The translations under genes and the position numbers were made by a program. Of a DNA stretch of 64,000 bases, positions 1-7,647 are shown piece after piece; the first letter of the stretch is position 1; each line of letters begins with the position of its first letter. The notes under the pieces are model-generated. The model was not told where the DNA came from. It saw only the letters and a program-made list of their open reading frames with translations, and ran no database searches. The DNA is from Canibacter zhoujuaniae (GTDB lineage Bacteria > Actinomycetota > Actinomycetes > Actinomycetales > Microbacteriaceae): NCBI RefSeq assembly GCF_011752005.1, contig NZ_JAAIJZ010000001.1:248001-312000 (forward strand). The letters run 5' to 3'.

Positions 1-469
1 CGTTGCAGAGCTCATCAACGATGACGCTGCGATTATCGGTGAAAAGCTTGAACTGCGTCGCGTTGCAGTTGTAAAGGGTGACAAGGTTGCCGTTTACATG
101 CACCGCACCTCAAAAGATCTGCCACCACAGGTTGGCGTAGTCGTTGCATACTCAGGCAGCGATGATGAGACTGCTCGCGCGATTGCACAGCACATTTCAT
201 TCGCCGATCCTGTCTACCTCAGCCGTGAAGATGTGCCGACTGAAGAGGTGAAGAAGGAAGAAGAGATCGTGACCGAGATCGCGAAGGGCGAGGGCAAGCC
301 AGAGGCTGCTCTGCCAAAGATCATCGAGGGTCGCCTCACCGGTTTCTTCAAGAACATTGCGCTGCTCGAGCAGCCTTACGCACGCGACAACAAGCTCAGC
401 GTGCAGCAGGTTGTTGATCAGGCTGGCATCACCATACAGGGCTTTGCACGCCTGAAGGTTGGTGCATAA
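1..469 (+). CDS. tsf: Elongation factor Ts, C-terminal part (cut by window edge)
   Basis: The open frame runs in from base 2 and gives the C-terminal dimerisation domain of EF-Ts, the GDP/GTP exchange factor for EF-Tu. Recognisable stretches are GEKLELRR, AVYMHR, QVGVVVAYSG near the start, and the closing LLEQPYARDNKLSVQQVV motif with GFARLKVG at the end. An ATG at 98 lies inside the protein and is not the start. The gene is followed by a strong terminator and then pyrH, the usual rpsB-tsf-pyrH-frr order; rpsB would lie just outside the window. Confidence 0.96.
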   Translation, partial: VAELINDDAAIIGEKLELRRVAVVKGDKVAVYMHRTSKDLPPQVGVVVAYSGSDDETARAIAQHISFADPVYLSREDVPTEEVKKEEEIVTEIAKGEGKPEAALPKIIEGRLTGFFKNIALLEQPYARDNKLSVQQVVDQAGITIQGFARLKVGA

Positions 470-492
470 GCCTAGCGGCTTAGATTAGAGAT

Positions 493-524
493 GGCCTCCG
501 GGTTTTCCCGGGGGCCATTTTCTT
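493..524 (+). terminator. Intrinsic terminator after tsf
   Basis: GGCCTCCGGG (493-502), a TTTT loop and CCCGGGGGCC (507-516) form a 10-bp stem with one G-T wobble, followed by ATTTTCTT. It sits 24 bases after the tsf stop codon and separates tsf from pyrH. Confidence 0.88.
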
Positions 525-628
525 GCGGATCGGCGGCCAACACGGATGAAATTAGTCCTCTGCGCGTGGGGCCTGCGTCCATTATTATTGGAGAAGCAGA
601 ATATGGGTAAACGGTGAAGGACGGCAAG

Positions 629-1339
629 ATGTCAGAACAAAAACGTCGGGTTCTATTGAAGCTTTCAGGTGAGGCATTCGGCGCCGGTGCACTCGGTGTA
701 AACCCTAGTGTCGTCAGCCAAATAGCTGCTGAAATCGCAGCAGCAAGCAAGCAAGCGCAGATCGCTGTCGTTGTTGGCGGTGGCAACTTTTTCCGCGGCG
801 CTGAGCTCTCACAGGGCGGTATCGACCGTGCACGCGCCGACTATATGGGTATGCTCGGCACCGTTATGAACGCCCTCGCGCTGCAAGATTTTATCGAGCA
901 GGCGGGTGTGCCGAGCCGGGTGCAGTCGGCGATCGCGATGACGCAGGTGGCAGAAAACTATGTTCCGCTGCGCGCTATTCGACACCTCGAAAAAGATCGG
1001 GTGGTGATCTTTGGGGCCGGGGCCGGTCTGCCATACTTCTCAACCGACACAGTTGCAGCACAGCGTGCGCTTGAAATTGGCGCAGACGAGGTGCTTGTTG
1101 CGAAAAACGGTGTTGATGGCGTGTATACCGCTGATCCGAATAAAGACCCAAACGCGACTAAAATCGATGAAATCACCTATGCTGATGCGCTGCGGCAGGG
1201 CCTGAAGGTTGTTGACGCCACCGCATTTAGCCTGTGCATGGACAACAAGATGCCGATGCGTGTTTTCGGAATGCAACCAGAGGGAAATATTACTCGTGCG
1301 ATTCTTGGCGCAGAGATTGGCACCTCGGTGCGAGCATAG
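629..1339 (+). CDS. pyrH: UMP kinase
   Basis: Bacterial uridylate kinase of the amino-acid kinase fold, phosphorylating UMP to UDP in pyrimidine synthesis. The protein begins MSEQKRRVLLKLSGE, with the phosphate-binding KLSGE at 11-15 and GGGNFFRG at 50-57; the DYMGMLGTVMNAL helix and the C-terminal DATAFSLCMDN block are typical. At 236 residues it matches the family. I prefer the ATG at 629 because a GAAGGA ribosome binding site sits seven bases upstream; an in-frame GTG at 614 would add only five residues. It lies between tsf and frr. Confidence 0.95.
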   Translation: MSEQKRRVLLKLSGEAFGAGALGVNPSVVSQIAAEIAAASKQAQIAVVVGGGNFFRGAELSQGGIDRARADYMGMLGTVMNALALQDFIEQAGVPSRVQSAIAMTQVAENYVPLRAIRHLEKDRVVIFGAGAGLPYFSTDTVAAQRALEIGADEVLVAKNGVDGVYTADPNKDPNATKIDEITYADALRQGLKVVDATAFSLCMDNKMPMRVFGMQPEGNITRAILGAEIGTSVRA

Positions 1340-1439
1340 CGCGCACTCTAAATAGTTAAATCCTGCGTGAGGCAAACGCGGTCTCACGTGGGCGAGTGGG
1401 TATGCTTTAAGCATTGATCCAATAGGAATGGAGTTAAGG

Positions 1440-1994
1440 GTGATTAACGAAGTCTTTACAGATGTGAAAGATCGCATGGCCAAAGCTGTTGAAGCAGTGA
1501 AAGAGGGCTTTGCTGGGGTGCGCACCGGGCGTGCAAACCCAGCACTGCTGCAGAATGTGATGGTTGACTACTACGGCACTCCAACCCCGCTGCCACAGCT
1601 TGCCTCAGTGCAGAATCAGGACGCACGCAGCCTCTTAATTAGCCCCTACGATAAAGGCGCTCTGACCGAAATCGAAAAGGCAATCCGTGATATGCCGAAT
1701 CTCGGCGCAAACCCGACTAACGACGGCAATGTTGTGCGCGTAACCCTGCCAGAGCTAACAGAAGAGCGTCGTCGCGACTATGTGAAGATGGTAAAGAACA
1801 GGGCTGAAGAAGGCCGTGTTGCGGTGCGCGGCGCACGTCGCAAGGCGAAGGACGAGCTCGACGCTTTGAAGAGCGAAGTTGGCGAAGACGAGATTGCGCG
1901 TGCCGAAAAAGAACTGGAGAGCGTGACCAAGTCATTTATCGATCAGATTGATGCGGCTCTCGCGGGTAAAGAAGCTGAGCTTCTCGAGGTTTAA
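1440..1994 (+). CDS. frr: Ribosome recycling factor
   Basis: RRF releases the post-termination ribosome together with EF-G. The 184-residue product has the family signature RTGRANPALL at 28-37, a DYYGTPTPL segment, and long charged helices at the C-terminus. The GTG at 1440, preceded by AGGAATGGAG with six bases to the start, gives MINEVFTDVK, which aligns with the usual N-terminus. An ATG at 1428 in frame lies within that ribosome binding site. It is followed six bases later by cdsA and is probably co-transcribed. Confidence 0.95.
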   Translation: MINEVFTDVKDRMAKAVEAVKEGFAGVRTGRANPALLQNVMVDYYGTPTPLPQLASVQNQDARSLLISPYDKGALTEIEKAIRDMPNLGANPTNDGNVVRVTLPELTEERRRDYVKMVKNRAEEGRVAVRGARRKAKDELDALKSEVGEDEIARAEKELESVTKSFIDQIDAALAGKEAELLEV

Positions 1995-2000
1995 CTCTTA

Positions 2001-2918
2001 ATGCAACAAAAGGATCGCCGCCAACTGCGGGCTCAGTTTGAAGCAAATCGGCAGAAATTTGATGCAGCTAATGCGCGGGTCACAGAACGCGTCGGCCGCA
2101 ACCTGGTTTTTGCGCTTGCTTCCGGCCTGCTATTAGCGGCGATCTTTCTAATTAGTGTCTTTGTCTGGACACCGCTGCTGCTTGTTGTGGCGCTGCTGTT
2201 TGGGATCATGGCGATGATCGAACTGGCAACCGCCTTCCGGCAGGCTGGCAGACGTGTGCCGCGTATCGGTGTTTCACTGGGCGGGGCTGCTATTCTAATC
2301 GGCGCCTATTTCTGGGGCCTTGAAGGCTTACTCTGGTCCCTCTTCGGAGCAGCACTGTTTTTGATGCTCTGGCGTGCTGTTGAAAGCATCATTCCCGGTT
2401 GGAAAGTGCCCTGGCGCACTCTAATTGCTGATCTTGCATCCGGTGTTTTTACGCTTGTTTATATTCCGTTTTTGCTCGGTATCGCGGTTAACTTCGTCAA
2501 GATTGAACCCTACGGTGAATGGTGGGTTTTCACGCTTGTGCTGCTTCCTGTTGTCTGCGATATTGGTGCGTGGGCGGCGGGCGTCTCATTTGGCAAACAC
2601 AAGATGGCGCCGCGCATCAGCCCTAATAAAACCTGGGAGGGTTTTGCCGGTGCCGCTGCAACTGCGGTTATAGCTGGTGCTTTGGCAGCTCATTTTTTCC
2701 TGCAGCAGCCTTGGTGGCTTGGCGTATTTCTGGGGCTTGCTGTGCTGATCACAGCGACAGCCGGCGATCTTGTGGAGTCACTAATTAAACGGAATTTGAA
2801 CGTTAAGGATATGAGCAACCTGATTCCGGGACACGGGGGTCTTTTGGATCGGCTGGACTCGATACTTCCCTCTGTGATTCCAGTGTTTATGGCCGCTTTT
2901 TTGATCGGAGTGATATGA
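2001..2918 (+). CDS. cdsA: Phosphatidate cytidylyltransferase
   Basis: CDP-diacylglycerol synthase makes CDP-DAG from phosphatidate and CTP, the branch point for anionic phospholipids. A soluble N-terminal stretch of about 30 residues precedes roughly eight membrane segments. The C-terminal CTP-transferase signature is clear: SPNKTWEG at 207-214, GDLVESLIKR at 255-264 and GHGGLLDRLDS at 278-288. It starts six bases after frr and its stop overlaps the next start as ATGA, indicating translational coupling. Confidence 0.94.
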   Translation: MQQKDRRQLRAQFEANRQKFDAANARVTERVGRNLVFALASGLLLAAIFLISVFVWTPLLLVVALLFGIMAMIELATAFRQAGRRVPRIGVSLGGAAILIGAYFWGLEGLLWSLFGAALFLMLWRAVESIIPGWKVPWRTLIADLASGVFTLVYIPFLLGIAVNFVKIEPYGEWWVFTLVLLPVVCDIGAWAAGVSFGKHKMAPRISPNKTWEGFAGAAATAVIAGALAAHFFLQQPWWLGVFLGLAVLITATAGDLVESLIKRNLNVKDMSNLIPGHGGLLDRLDSILPSVIPVFMAAFLIGVI

Positions 2919-3472
2919 GCCGTAATGAGGAAGCGCTTCCGCTTGCTGTGGGTGGTGAGCTTGGATACAACACAGCGCAGGTCGATGAGTTGTTCGCGAA
3001 GGCACGCGCAGCCTATGAGGGCGAGCAAGACGGTGCAGTTACCGCTGATGATTTGCGCACGGTGTCTTTTAAACTACAAAAAAACGGCTATGCGGCCCGC
3101 TATGTTGATGCTGCCCTCGAGCGGTTAGAGGATGTTTTTGCTGCACGAGCAGGTCGCAACTCAAACGCAAACTCTGAATCTGCTGTGATTGAAGCCGAAA
3201 AAAATCAGTTAGCGCGTGAGGTTGCAAACCGGCTTATGCGCCCGCGTGGCGAAAAATTCCGTCGGCGCAACCTGCTCACTTTTGGTTACCGGCGCAGCCA
3301 GGTTGATGCTTTTCTCGAACGTGTGGCAGCAGGTCTCGCGGGGGAGAGCAAGCTGTCTATCAGCCAGGTGCGCGAAGCGGTATTTTTCTCAGAGTGGCGC
3401 GGCTATGACGAGGCACAGGTTGATGCGCTGCTCGATAGTGTGGTCGAGCTGCTGCTATACGCTCGCTCTTAA
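2915..3472 (+). CDS. DivIVA-domain-like protein
   Basis: A 185-residue soluble protein built from repeated short segments that resemble the DivIVA N-terminal motif: GYNTAQVDELFAKA near residue 18, NGYAARYVDAALERL, FGYRRSQVDAFLERV and RGYDEAQVDALLDSV. Each has the G-Y-x-x-x-x-V-D-x-x-L pattern that in DivIVA/Wag31 binds curved membrane. It starts within the cdsA stop codon. Microbacteriaceae commonly have a DivIVA-motif protein directly after cdsA, as far as I recall. Its role is inferred to be at the division site or pole; no enzymatic motif is seen. Confidence 0.8.
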   Translation: MSRNEEALPLAVGGELGYNTAQVDELFAKARAAYEGEQDGAVTADDLRTVSFKLQKNGYAARYVDAALERLEDVFAARAGRNSNANSESAVIEAEKNQLAREVANRLMRPRGEKFRRRNLLTFGYRRSQVDAFLERVAAGLAGESKLSISQVREAVFFSEWRGYDEAQVDALLDSVVELLLYARS

Positions 3473-3524
3473 CTGAGAGAGCGCGATCGCAGCCGTTGTA
3501 ATCAAATGGTAATATAAACACATT

Positions 3525-4157
3525 GTGACTGATTTAAAACAGCTAACACCACGAAAGAAGCAACGCCGAGCCGGTCGCGGTCTCTTGGCTGCTGTTTCTG
3601 CTGTCGCCGTGGCGGGTGTTTTTGCAATTGCGCCTGTTTCAGGCCTCAACTACGCCTCAGCTGAAGTGATCCCGCTGGCCCCCGGCGAGACACTGAATCA
3701 GGAACTTATGGCTGCCGCAACAGCACAGGTTGAGTTTGAGCTGCCGCCGCTTGAAATTGCTGAGATTCCAAAGCCGGAGCCTGAGCCAAAAGCTGTCACA
3801 ACTTCTGATGCTGCAAGCGGTGGGGGTGCGGCTCCCGCCTTCGCTCCGCCAGCTCCTGCTGTGTCACCAGGCTCCGCACAAGAAATAGCTCGCGGCTATG
3901 TAGCTAACGATCAGGAATTTGCCTGCCTGGTTTCACTCTGGCAGCGTGAGTCAAACTGGAACCCGAGCGCAATGAATGCATCTTCTGGCGCATACGGAAT
4001 CCCGCAAGCACTCCCCGGTGAAAAAATGGCCTCAGCTGGCGCTGACTGGCGCACAAACCCCGATACTCAAATTCGTTGGGGTCTGGGTTATATCGTCGCC
4101 CGATATGGCTCACCGTGTGGGGCTTGGGGGCACTCAGAATCGGTCGGCTGGTATTAA
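3525..4157 (+). CDS. Secreted lytic-transglycosylase-like protein
   Basis: A 210-residue exported protein. Basic residues at 10-18 and a hydrophobic stretch at 19-40 form a signal peptide, with likely cleavage near the ASA at 44-46. A Pro/Ala-rich linker runs to about 118. The C-terminal domain (120-210) resembles the SLT/aggregation-promoting-factor type: WQRESNWNP with the likely catalytic Glu at 142, GAYGIPQALPG, and AWGHS. Cys134 and Cys198 could form a disulfide. It probably cuts peptidoglycan glycan strands. A TAATAT hexamer ends ten bases before the GTG start and no Shine-Dalgarno is seen, so the message may be leaderless. Confidence 0.82.
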   Translation: MTDLKQLTPRKKQRRAGRGLLAAVSAVAVAGVFAIAPVSGLNYASAEVIPLAPGETLNQELMAAATAQVEFELPPLEIAEIPKPEPEPKAVTTSDAASGGGAAPAFAPPAPAVSPGSAQEIARGYVANDQEFACLVSLWQRESNWNPSAMNASSGAYGIPQALPGEKMASAGADWRTNPDTQIRWGLGYIVARYGSPCGAWGHSESVGWY

Positions 4158-4159
4158 CA

Positions 4160-4441
4160 GTGGGGCGCAGAAATCGTCGTGCGCCGCAAGCAAAGATCCG
4201 AGATGTTAGTTTTCTCGCTAACGGGGGAGCTGCAATTCAAAGCCGGCGCGGCGAAGAGTATTTTGTGCGGCAAATTCCTGCTGACAGGGCGATAAAAAAC
4301 TACACATGCCCAGGGTGCAATAATTTAATTCCGGTAGGTCAGGCACACGTTGTTGTTTGGCAAAAAGAAGGATTTTTCGGATCGGCTGCCGCTGTGGCCG
4401 ACCGGCGTCACTGGCACAGTCACTGCTGGCGATTAGCTTAA
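4160..4441 (+). CDS. Conserved actinobacterial protein with CxxC/His metal-site-like motif
   Basis: A 93-residue protein starting at a GTG two bases after the preceding stop codon. An ATG at 4076 in the same frame would overlap the upstream gene by 82 bases and adds residues unlike the family. The core reads YTCPGCNNLIPVGQAHVVVW and ends in RRHWHSHCWR, so Cys-x-x-Cys plus a His/Cys cluster could bind zinc. I recall homologues of this form in Actinobacteria, sometimes labelled ATP/GTP-binding without visible reason. Function unknown. It converges on rnhA with a four-base overlap. Confidence 0.75.
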   Translation: MGRRNRRAPQAKIRDVSFLANGGAAIQSRRGEEYFVRQIPADRAIKNYTCPGCNNLIPVGQAHVVVWQKEGFFGSAAAVADRRHWHSHCWRLA

Positions 4442-5040
4442 AACAGTTTATTAGCCGCCGAACTGTGCACCGTATTTTCTAATTCTGCAACACGTGCCTC
4501 GAGCGCTGTAAGGCGTGCGAGGAGATCAGAAGTGTCGTCAGTCTTTGCTGCTACCGCTGGTGCTGCTGTTTCGGTCGTTGCCGCAAGCCCAGGGCCGGTC
4601 TGCAGAGTCTGATTAGTCTTAAAAGACTTTGCCGCATCGTTTGCGATCCTGTCTGCCATTTCATTTAGCGGATGCCCGGCATGCCCCTTAACCCATTCGA
4701 AACGCACATCTCGACCCTGCACGGCCGCATCGAGATCCTGCATAATTTCTAAATTGAGGACGGGGGAGCCGTCAGCCTTCCGCCAGCCGCGACGTTTCCA
4801 CCCGGCCATCCACTTTGTGATTGAATCGATCGCATACTTGCTGTCTGTCAGAATTACAAGCTCTTCATCGATGTGCGCGGTTGCGTGTAATAGTTCAAGG
4901 ATCGCGGTGAGCTCGGCTTTATTATTGGTTGCTGACTGCCACCCACCGGCAGCCCAGTTGTCTGCATCAATAACCCACGCCCAGCCTGCCGGCCCTGGAT
5001 TGTTTAGCGCTGACCCATCGGTCGCTGCCCGTAATGTCAT
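4438..5040 (-). CDS. rnhA: Ribonuclease HI with C-terminal coiled-coil tail
   Basis: RNase HI cleaves RNA in RNA-DNA hybrids. The catalytic acidic residues are in place: Asp8 in TDGSA, Glu43 in NKAELTAI, Asp66 in TDSKYAID and Asp130 in NEMAD, with His120 in VKGHAGH. The catalytic domain ends near 140. An Ala/Thr-rich linker and a short leucine-zipper-like helix (about 172-195) follow, making the protein longer (200 residues) than E. coli RNase HI (about 155). Its ATG overlaps the stop of the upstream coiled-coil gene as ATGA, so the two are translationally coupled. Confidence 0.94.
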   Translation of the reverse strand: MTLRAATDGSALNNPGPAGWAWVIDADNWAAGGWQSATNNKAELTAILELLHATAHIDEELVILTDSKYAIDSITKWMAGWKRRGWRKADGSPVLNLEIMQDLDAAVQGRDVRFEWVKGHAGHPLNEMADRIANDAAKSFKTNQTLQTGPGLAATTETAAPAVAAKTDDTSDLLARLTALEARVAELENTVHSSAANKLF

Positions 5041-7475
5041 TTATCCTCTAACTTTGTGTCTGGCAGAATGCTGCCGAGACTTTCAAAATATCTCGCAACC
5101 GCGCCACGCTCAACCTTCAGCTGATTCATGCGATCCTCAGCAGCGGCGACAACACGTCCCGCCCGCTCTTCTGCAGCGGTGAAGGTGTTGTGCGCCCGTC
5201 GCTTGGCCTCTGCGATGATCTGCTGAGATTCTTCGCTCGCCGCTGTCACCAGACGATCAGCTTCCGCAACTGCGTTGCTGTGCAATTCAGTTATTTCAGC
5301 ACGCTTTGCTTCTGCCTCCTGCCGCAGCTGCTCTAGATCAGCGTTTGCTTTCCCCACAGCCTCGTCGATTCGCTGCTGCGCAGCTTCATTTTGAGCTTTA
5401 ATATCGGCGTCAAATTCCGCGCGTTTTTCAACCAGTTCGGTTTGCGCGGTGAGTTTTTCAGCTTCTATCAGCTCACGACTTGTGCGCGCATACTCATCGG
5501 CCTCAAAACGCGAAGCGGCAATCTCCTGCGCGACGCGATTTTTTTCCAGTTCGAGCTGGGCATACACCTCAGAGCGACGCCGTTCGAGATCACTGTTTAG
5601 ACTCTGTGCTGCAAGCGCTGCCTCCTCAGTCAGGGAACGCTTGTGCTCTGCCAGTTCGCGGCTCAGGTTTTCTTCCTGCGTGGCTCTTGCTGCAGCTAGC
5701 TCTCGCTCCTGGGCTTTGCACCTTGCGGCGGCGGCTTCTTTCGCAACTATCTGCGCAGCTTGCAGCTGCAAAGCCGCAGCCTCTTTAGCTAAGGCCAATG
5801 ATGCAGCTGTTAGATCCCGTTCCGCTGCGAGCTGTGCATGCTGCTCGGCAGCGAGAGATGCGAGCTGATCCTCGGTGGTTGTTTTTTGGCGCAGCAGCTC
5901 GCGTTCGGTCGCAGCGGTAAGCGCCTGCAGTGTTTCTTCGTGTGCTGCTCGGCTGCGCTGCTGTTCCGCGGTGAACGCTGCTCTATTACGTGCGAACTGT
6001 TCTTGCTGCTCCTGTGCTGCTTGCAGTAGCTGTGCTTCCTGAAGCTGTCGATCCGCAAGCAGCTGCTGCAGGAAATTTTCTCGTTCCGTATTTAGCTCTG
6101 CGCTCTGCTGCTCGCGCTTTTCAGCCAGCTGCAGATCAAAGTTCTCTCGCTCATACTGTAAGCGCTCATTATGCTCTTTCAGCTCACGCGCTAACTCAGC
6201 TGTTTGCGCCTCGCGCTCTGCTTTTAGGCGGGCATTGTGATCGGCAAGCTCGGCGCTCAGACGTGCAAAGTGTGCGGTCACCTGTTCTGCGAGACGCTTA
6301 TCGTGCGCATCTTTTGCCAGCGCTAACTCTTCAAGCTGCATTGCTTCACGCTCTTCGAGATTAGCTGTGAATGTCGCAAGCTCTGTTGTGCGCCTGTCCA
6401 GTTCTGTCTGCCGGGCGGCCTGCAGTTCGACCTCGAGATCAGCGCGTCTCTGCGATGCTGTTTCGGCCTCGCGCGCTTCTTCAAGGCGCAGCCGCTTATT
6501 ATGCTCACGCAACTCTGCTGCGATACGCGACTCATGCTCGGCTGTTTCACGCGCAAGTTTAGCGGTGTGCTCGCTTGTTTCACGAGAAATTTTTTCACGC
6601 AACTCAAGCTCTTGCTGCTCGAGTGAGTTAAGCAGCGTTTTATATTCAGTCTCCAGCTGTAGCCGCTTTGCAGCGTATTCTGTCGCAAGAGTGTGCTCTC
6701 GCTGAGCTTGCGCAGTTGTAAACGCTGCACGACTCTGCTCAGCCTCGTCTAACAGCCGAGTCTGAATTTCAACGGTATCTCGCTCAAAATCAGCTTGCTG
6801 CTTGGCAACTGCCGCTGCCAGCACTTGCGCATTTGCTTCAAGCGCCGCAACCTCCTCATGCGCGGCGTCGAGGATTTTGGCAGCCTCAGCTTGTGCTGCA
6901 GAGATGATGCTTTTAGCCTCGTTCTGGGCCTTATTAACCGCAGCTTCGCTCTCTCGTTTCTGCTGCAGCTTGGCTAGCTCTAGAGCGCGAGTTGATTCCC
7001 GCTCCAGCTGCTCACGCTGTATTTTTGCTTGCGTATTTAGTGCGTCTGTATCGGTGCGAGCTCGGGCGCGCAGACGGTCTGCTTCTTCGATGCTGTGCTG
7101 CAGAGTTAGATCGGCACGCTCCTGCGCATCACGCAACAGTCGTTCAGCTTCTGCCTCTGTCTGTCGCCGCAGTTTTTCAGCGTCTGCATCTGCCTGCGCC
7201 ATTAGTGTGTGCGCAGTTTCTTCGGCGGCCTTCAGACTTTTTTCAACACGCAACCCCAAACCTGCATAACCGGTTGTGCCGAGCGCTTCAAGCTGAGTTT
7301 GCAGGTCGACAACAAAGGCGCGCTGCTCATCTAACTCTTTGGATGTTTTAGCAAATGCGGCCTGCAGAGAGTGTGACTGCTCACTGAGATCAGCAATCTG
7401 TTTGTTCAGATCGGCGACGGTAGCGTCAACCTGTTTCCGGTTGTAACCGCGCATTGCGCTATCAAATTGAGTCAC
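5037..7475 (-). CDS. Giant coiled-coil protein with DivIVA-like N-terminus (Scy-like)
   Basis: An 812-residue protein, almost wholly alpha-helical. The first 30 residues contain FDSAMRGYNRKQVDATVADL, matching the G-Y-x-R-x-x-V-D motif of DivIVA proteins. A short break around GTTGYAGLGLRVEKS (near residue 70) precedes an uninterrupted Ala/Glu/Gln/Arg-rich coiled coil to about 790. Repeats such as ELREHNKRL, ELADHNARL, ELKEHNERL and ELAEHKRSL recur. This architecture resembles Streptomyces Scy and the so-called cellulose-binding coiled-coil proteins; a scaffold role at pole or septum is inference. The start is a GTG behind GAGGAG. It heads a coupled pair with rnhA. Confidence 0.8.
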   Translation of the reverse strand: MTQFDSAMRGYNRKQVDATVADLNKQIADLSEQSHSLQAAFAKTSKELDEQRAFVVDLQTQLEALGTTGYAGLGLRVEKSLKAAEETAHTLMAQADADAEKLRRQTEAEAERLLRDAQERADLTLQHSIEEADRLRARARTDTDALNTQAKIQREQLERESTRALELAKLQQKRESEAAVNKAQNEAKSIISAAQAEAAKILDAAHEEVAALEANAQVLAAAVAKQQADFERDTVEIQTRLLDEAEQSRAAFTTAQAQREHTLATEYAAKRLQLETEYKTLLNSLEQQELELREKISRETSEHTAKLARETAEHESRIAAELREHNKRLRLEEAREAETASQRRADLEVELQAARQTELDRRTTELATFTANLEEREAMQLEELALAKDAHDKRLAEQVTAHFARLSAELADHNARLKAEREAQTAELARELKEHNERLQYERENFDLQLAEKREQQSAELNTERENFLQQLLADRQLQEAQLLQAAQEQQEQFARNRAAFTAEQQRSRAAHEETLQALTAATERELLRQKTTTEDQLASLAAEQHAQLAAERDLTAASLALAKEAAALQLQAAQIVAKEAAAARCKAQERELAAARATQEENLSRELAEHKRSLTEEAALAAQSLNSDLERRRSEVYAQLELEKNRVAQEIAASRFEADEYARTSRELIEAEKLTAQTELVEKRAEFDADIKAQNEAAQQRIDEAVGKANADLEQLRQEAEAKRAEITELHSNAVAEADRLVTAASEESQQIIAEAKRRAHNTFTAAEERAGRVVAAAEDRMNQLKVERGAVARYFESLGSILPDTKLEDK

Positions 7476-7647
7476 GTTGCTTACTCTCCTCGGGTGGCTG
7501 TCTATTTTAATGATAATTCACTGCGTCTAAGGTCTCTCAAGTTCTATTTCGCTGCTTCAGGTAGGCTATACCCTTATAGAGGTGTGCCCGCATCGGTTTA
7601 ACTTTGTTATTCACACCAGTTAGATATTTAACTTAGTAGGAGAAGAA

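Noticed and set aside
1340..1439. CGTGAG/CTCACG hairpin after pyrH as a terminator
   Set aside because: The stem is only six pairs with a wide loop and no T-tract follows.
5449..7351. Several plus-strand Ala/Ser-rich frames opposite the coiled-coil gene
   Set aside because: Repetitive Ala/Glu/Arg codons give long reverse frames; none has a credible ribosome binding site or family match.
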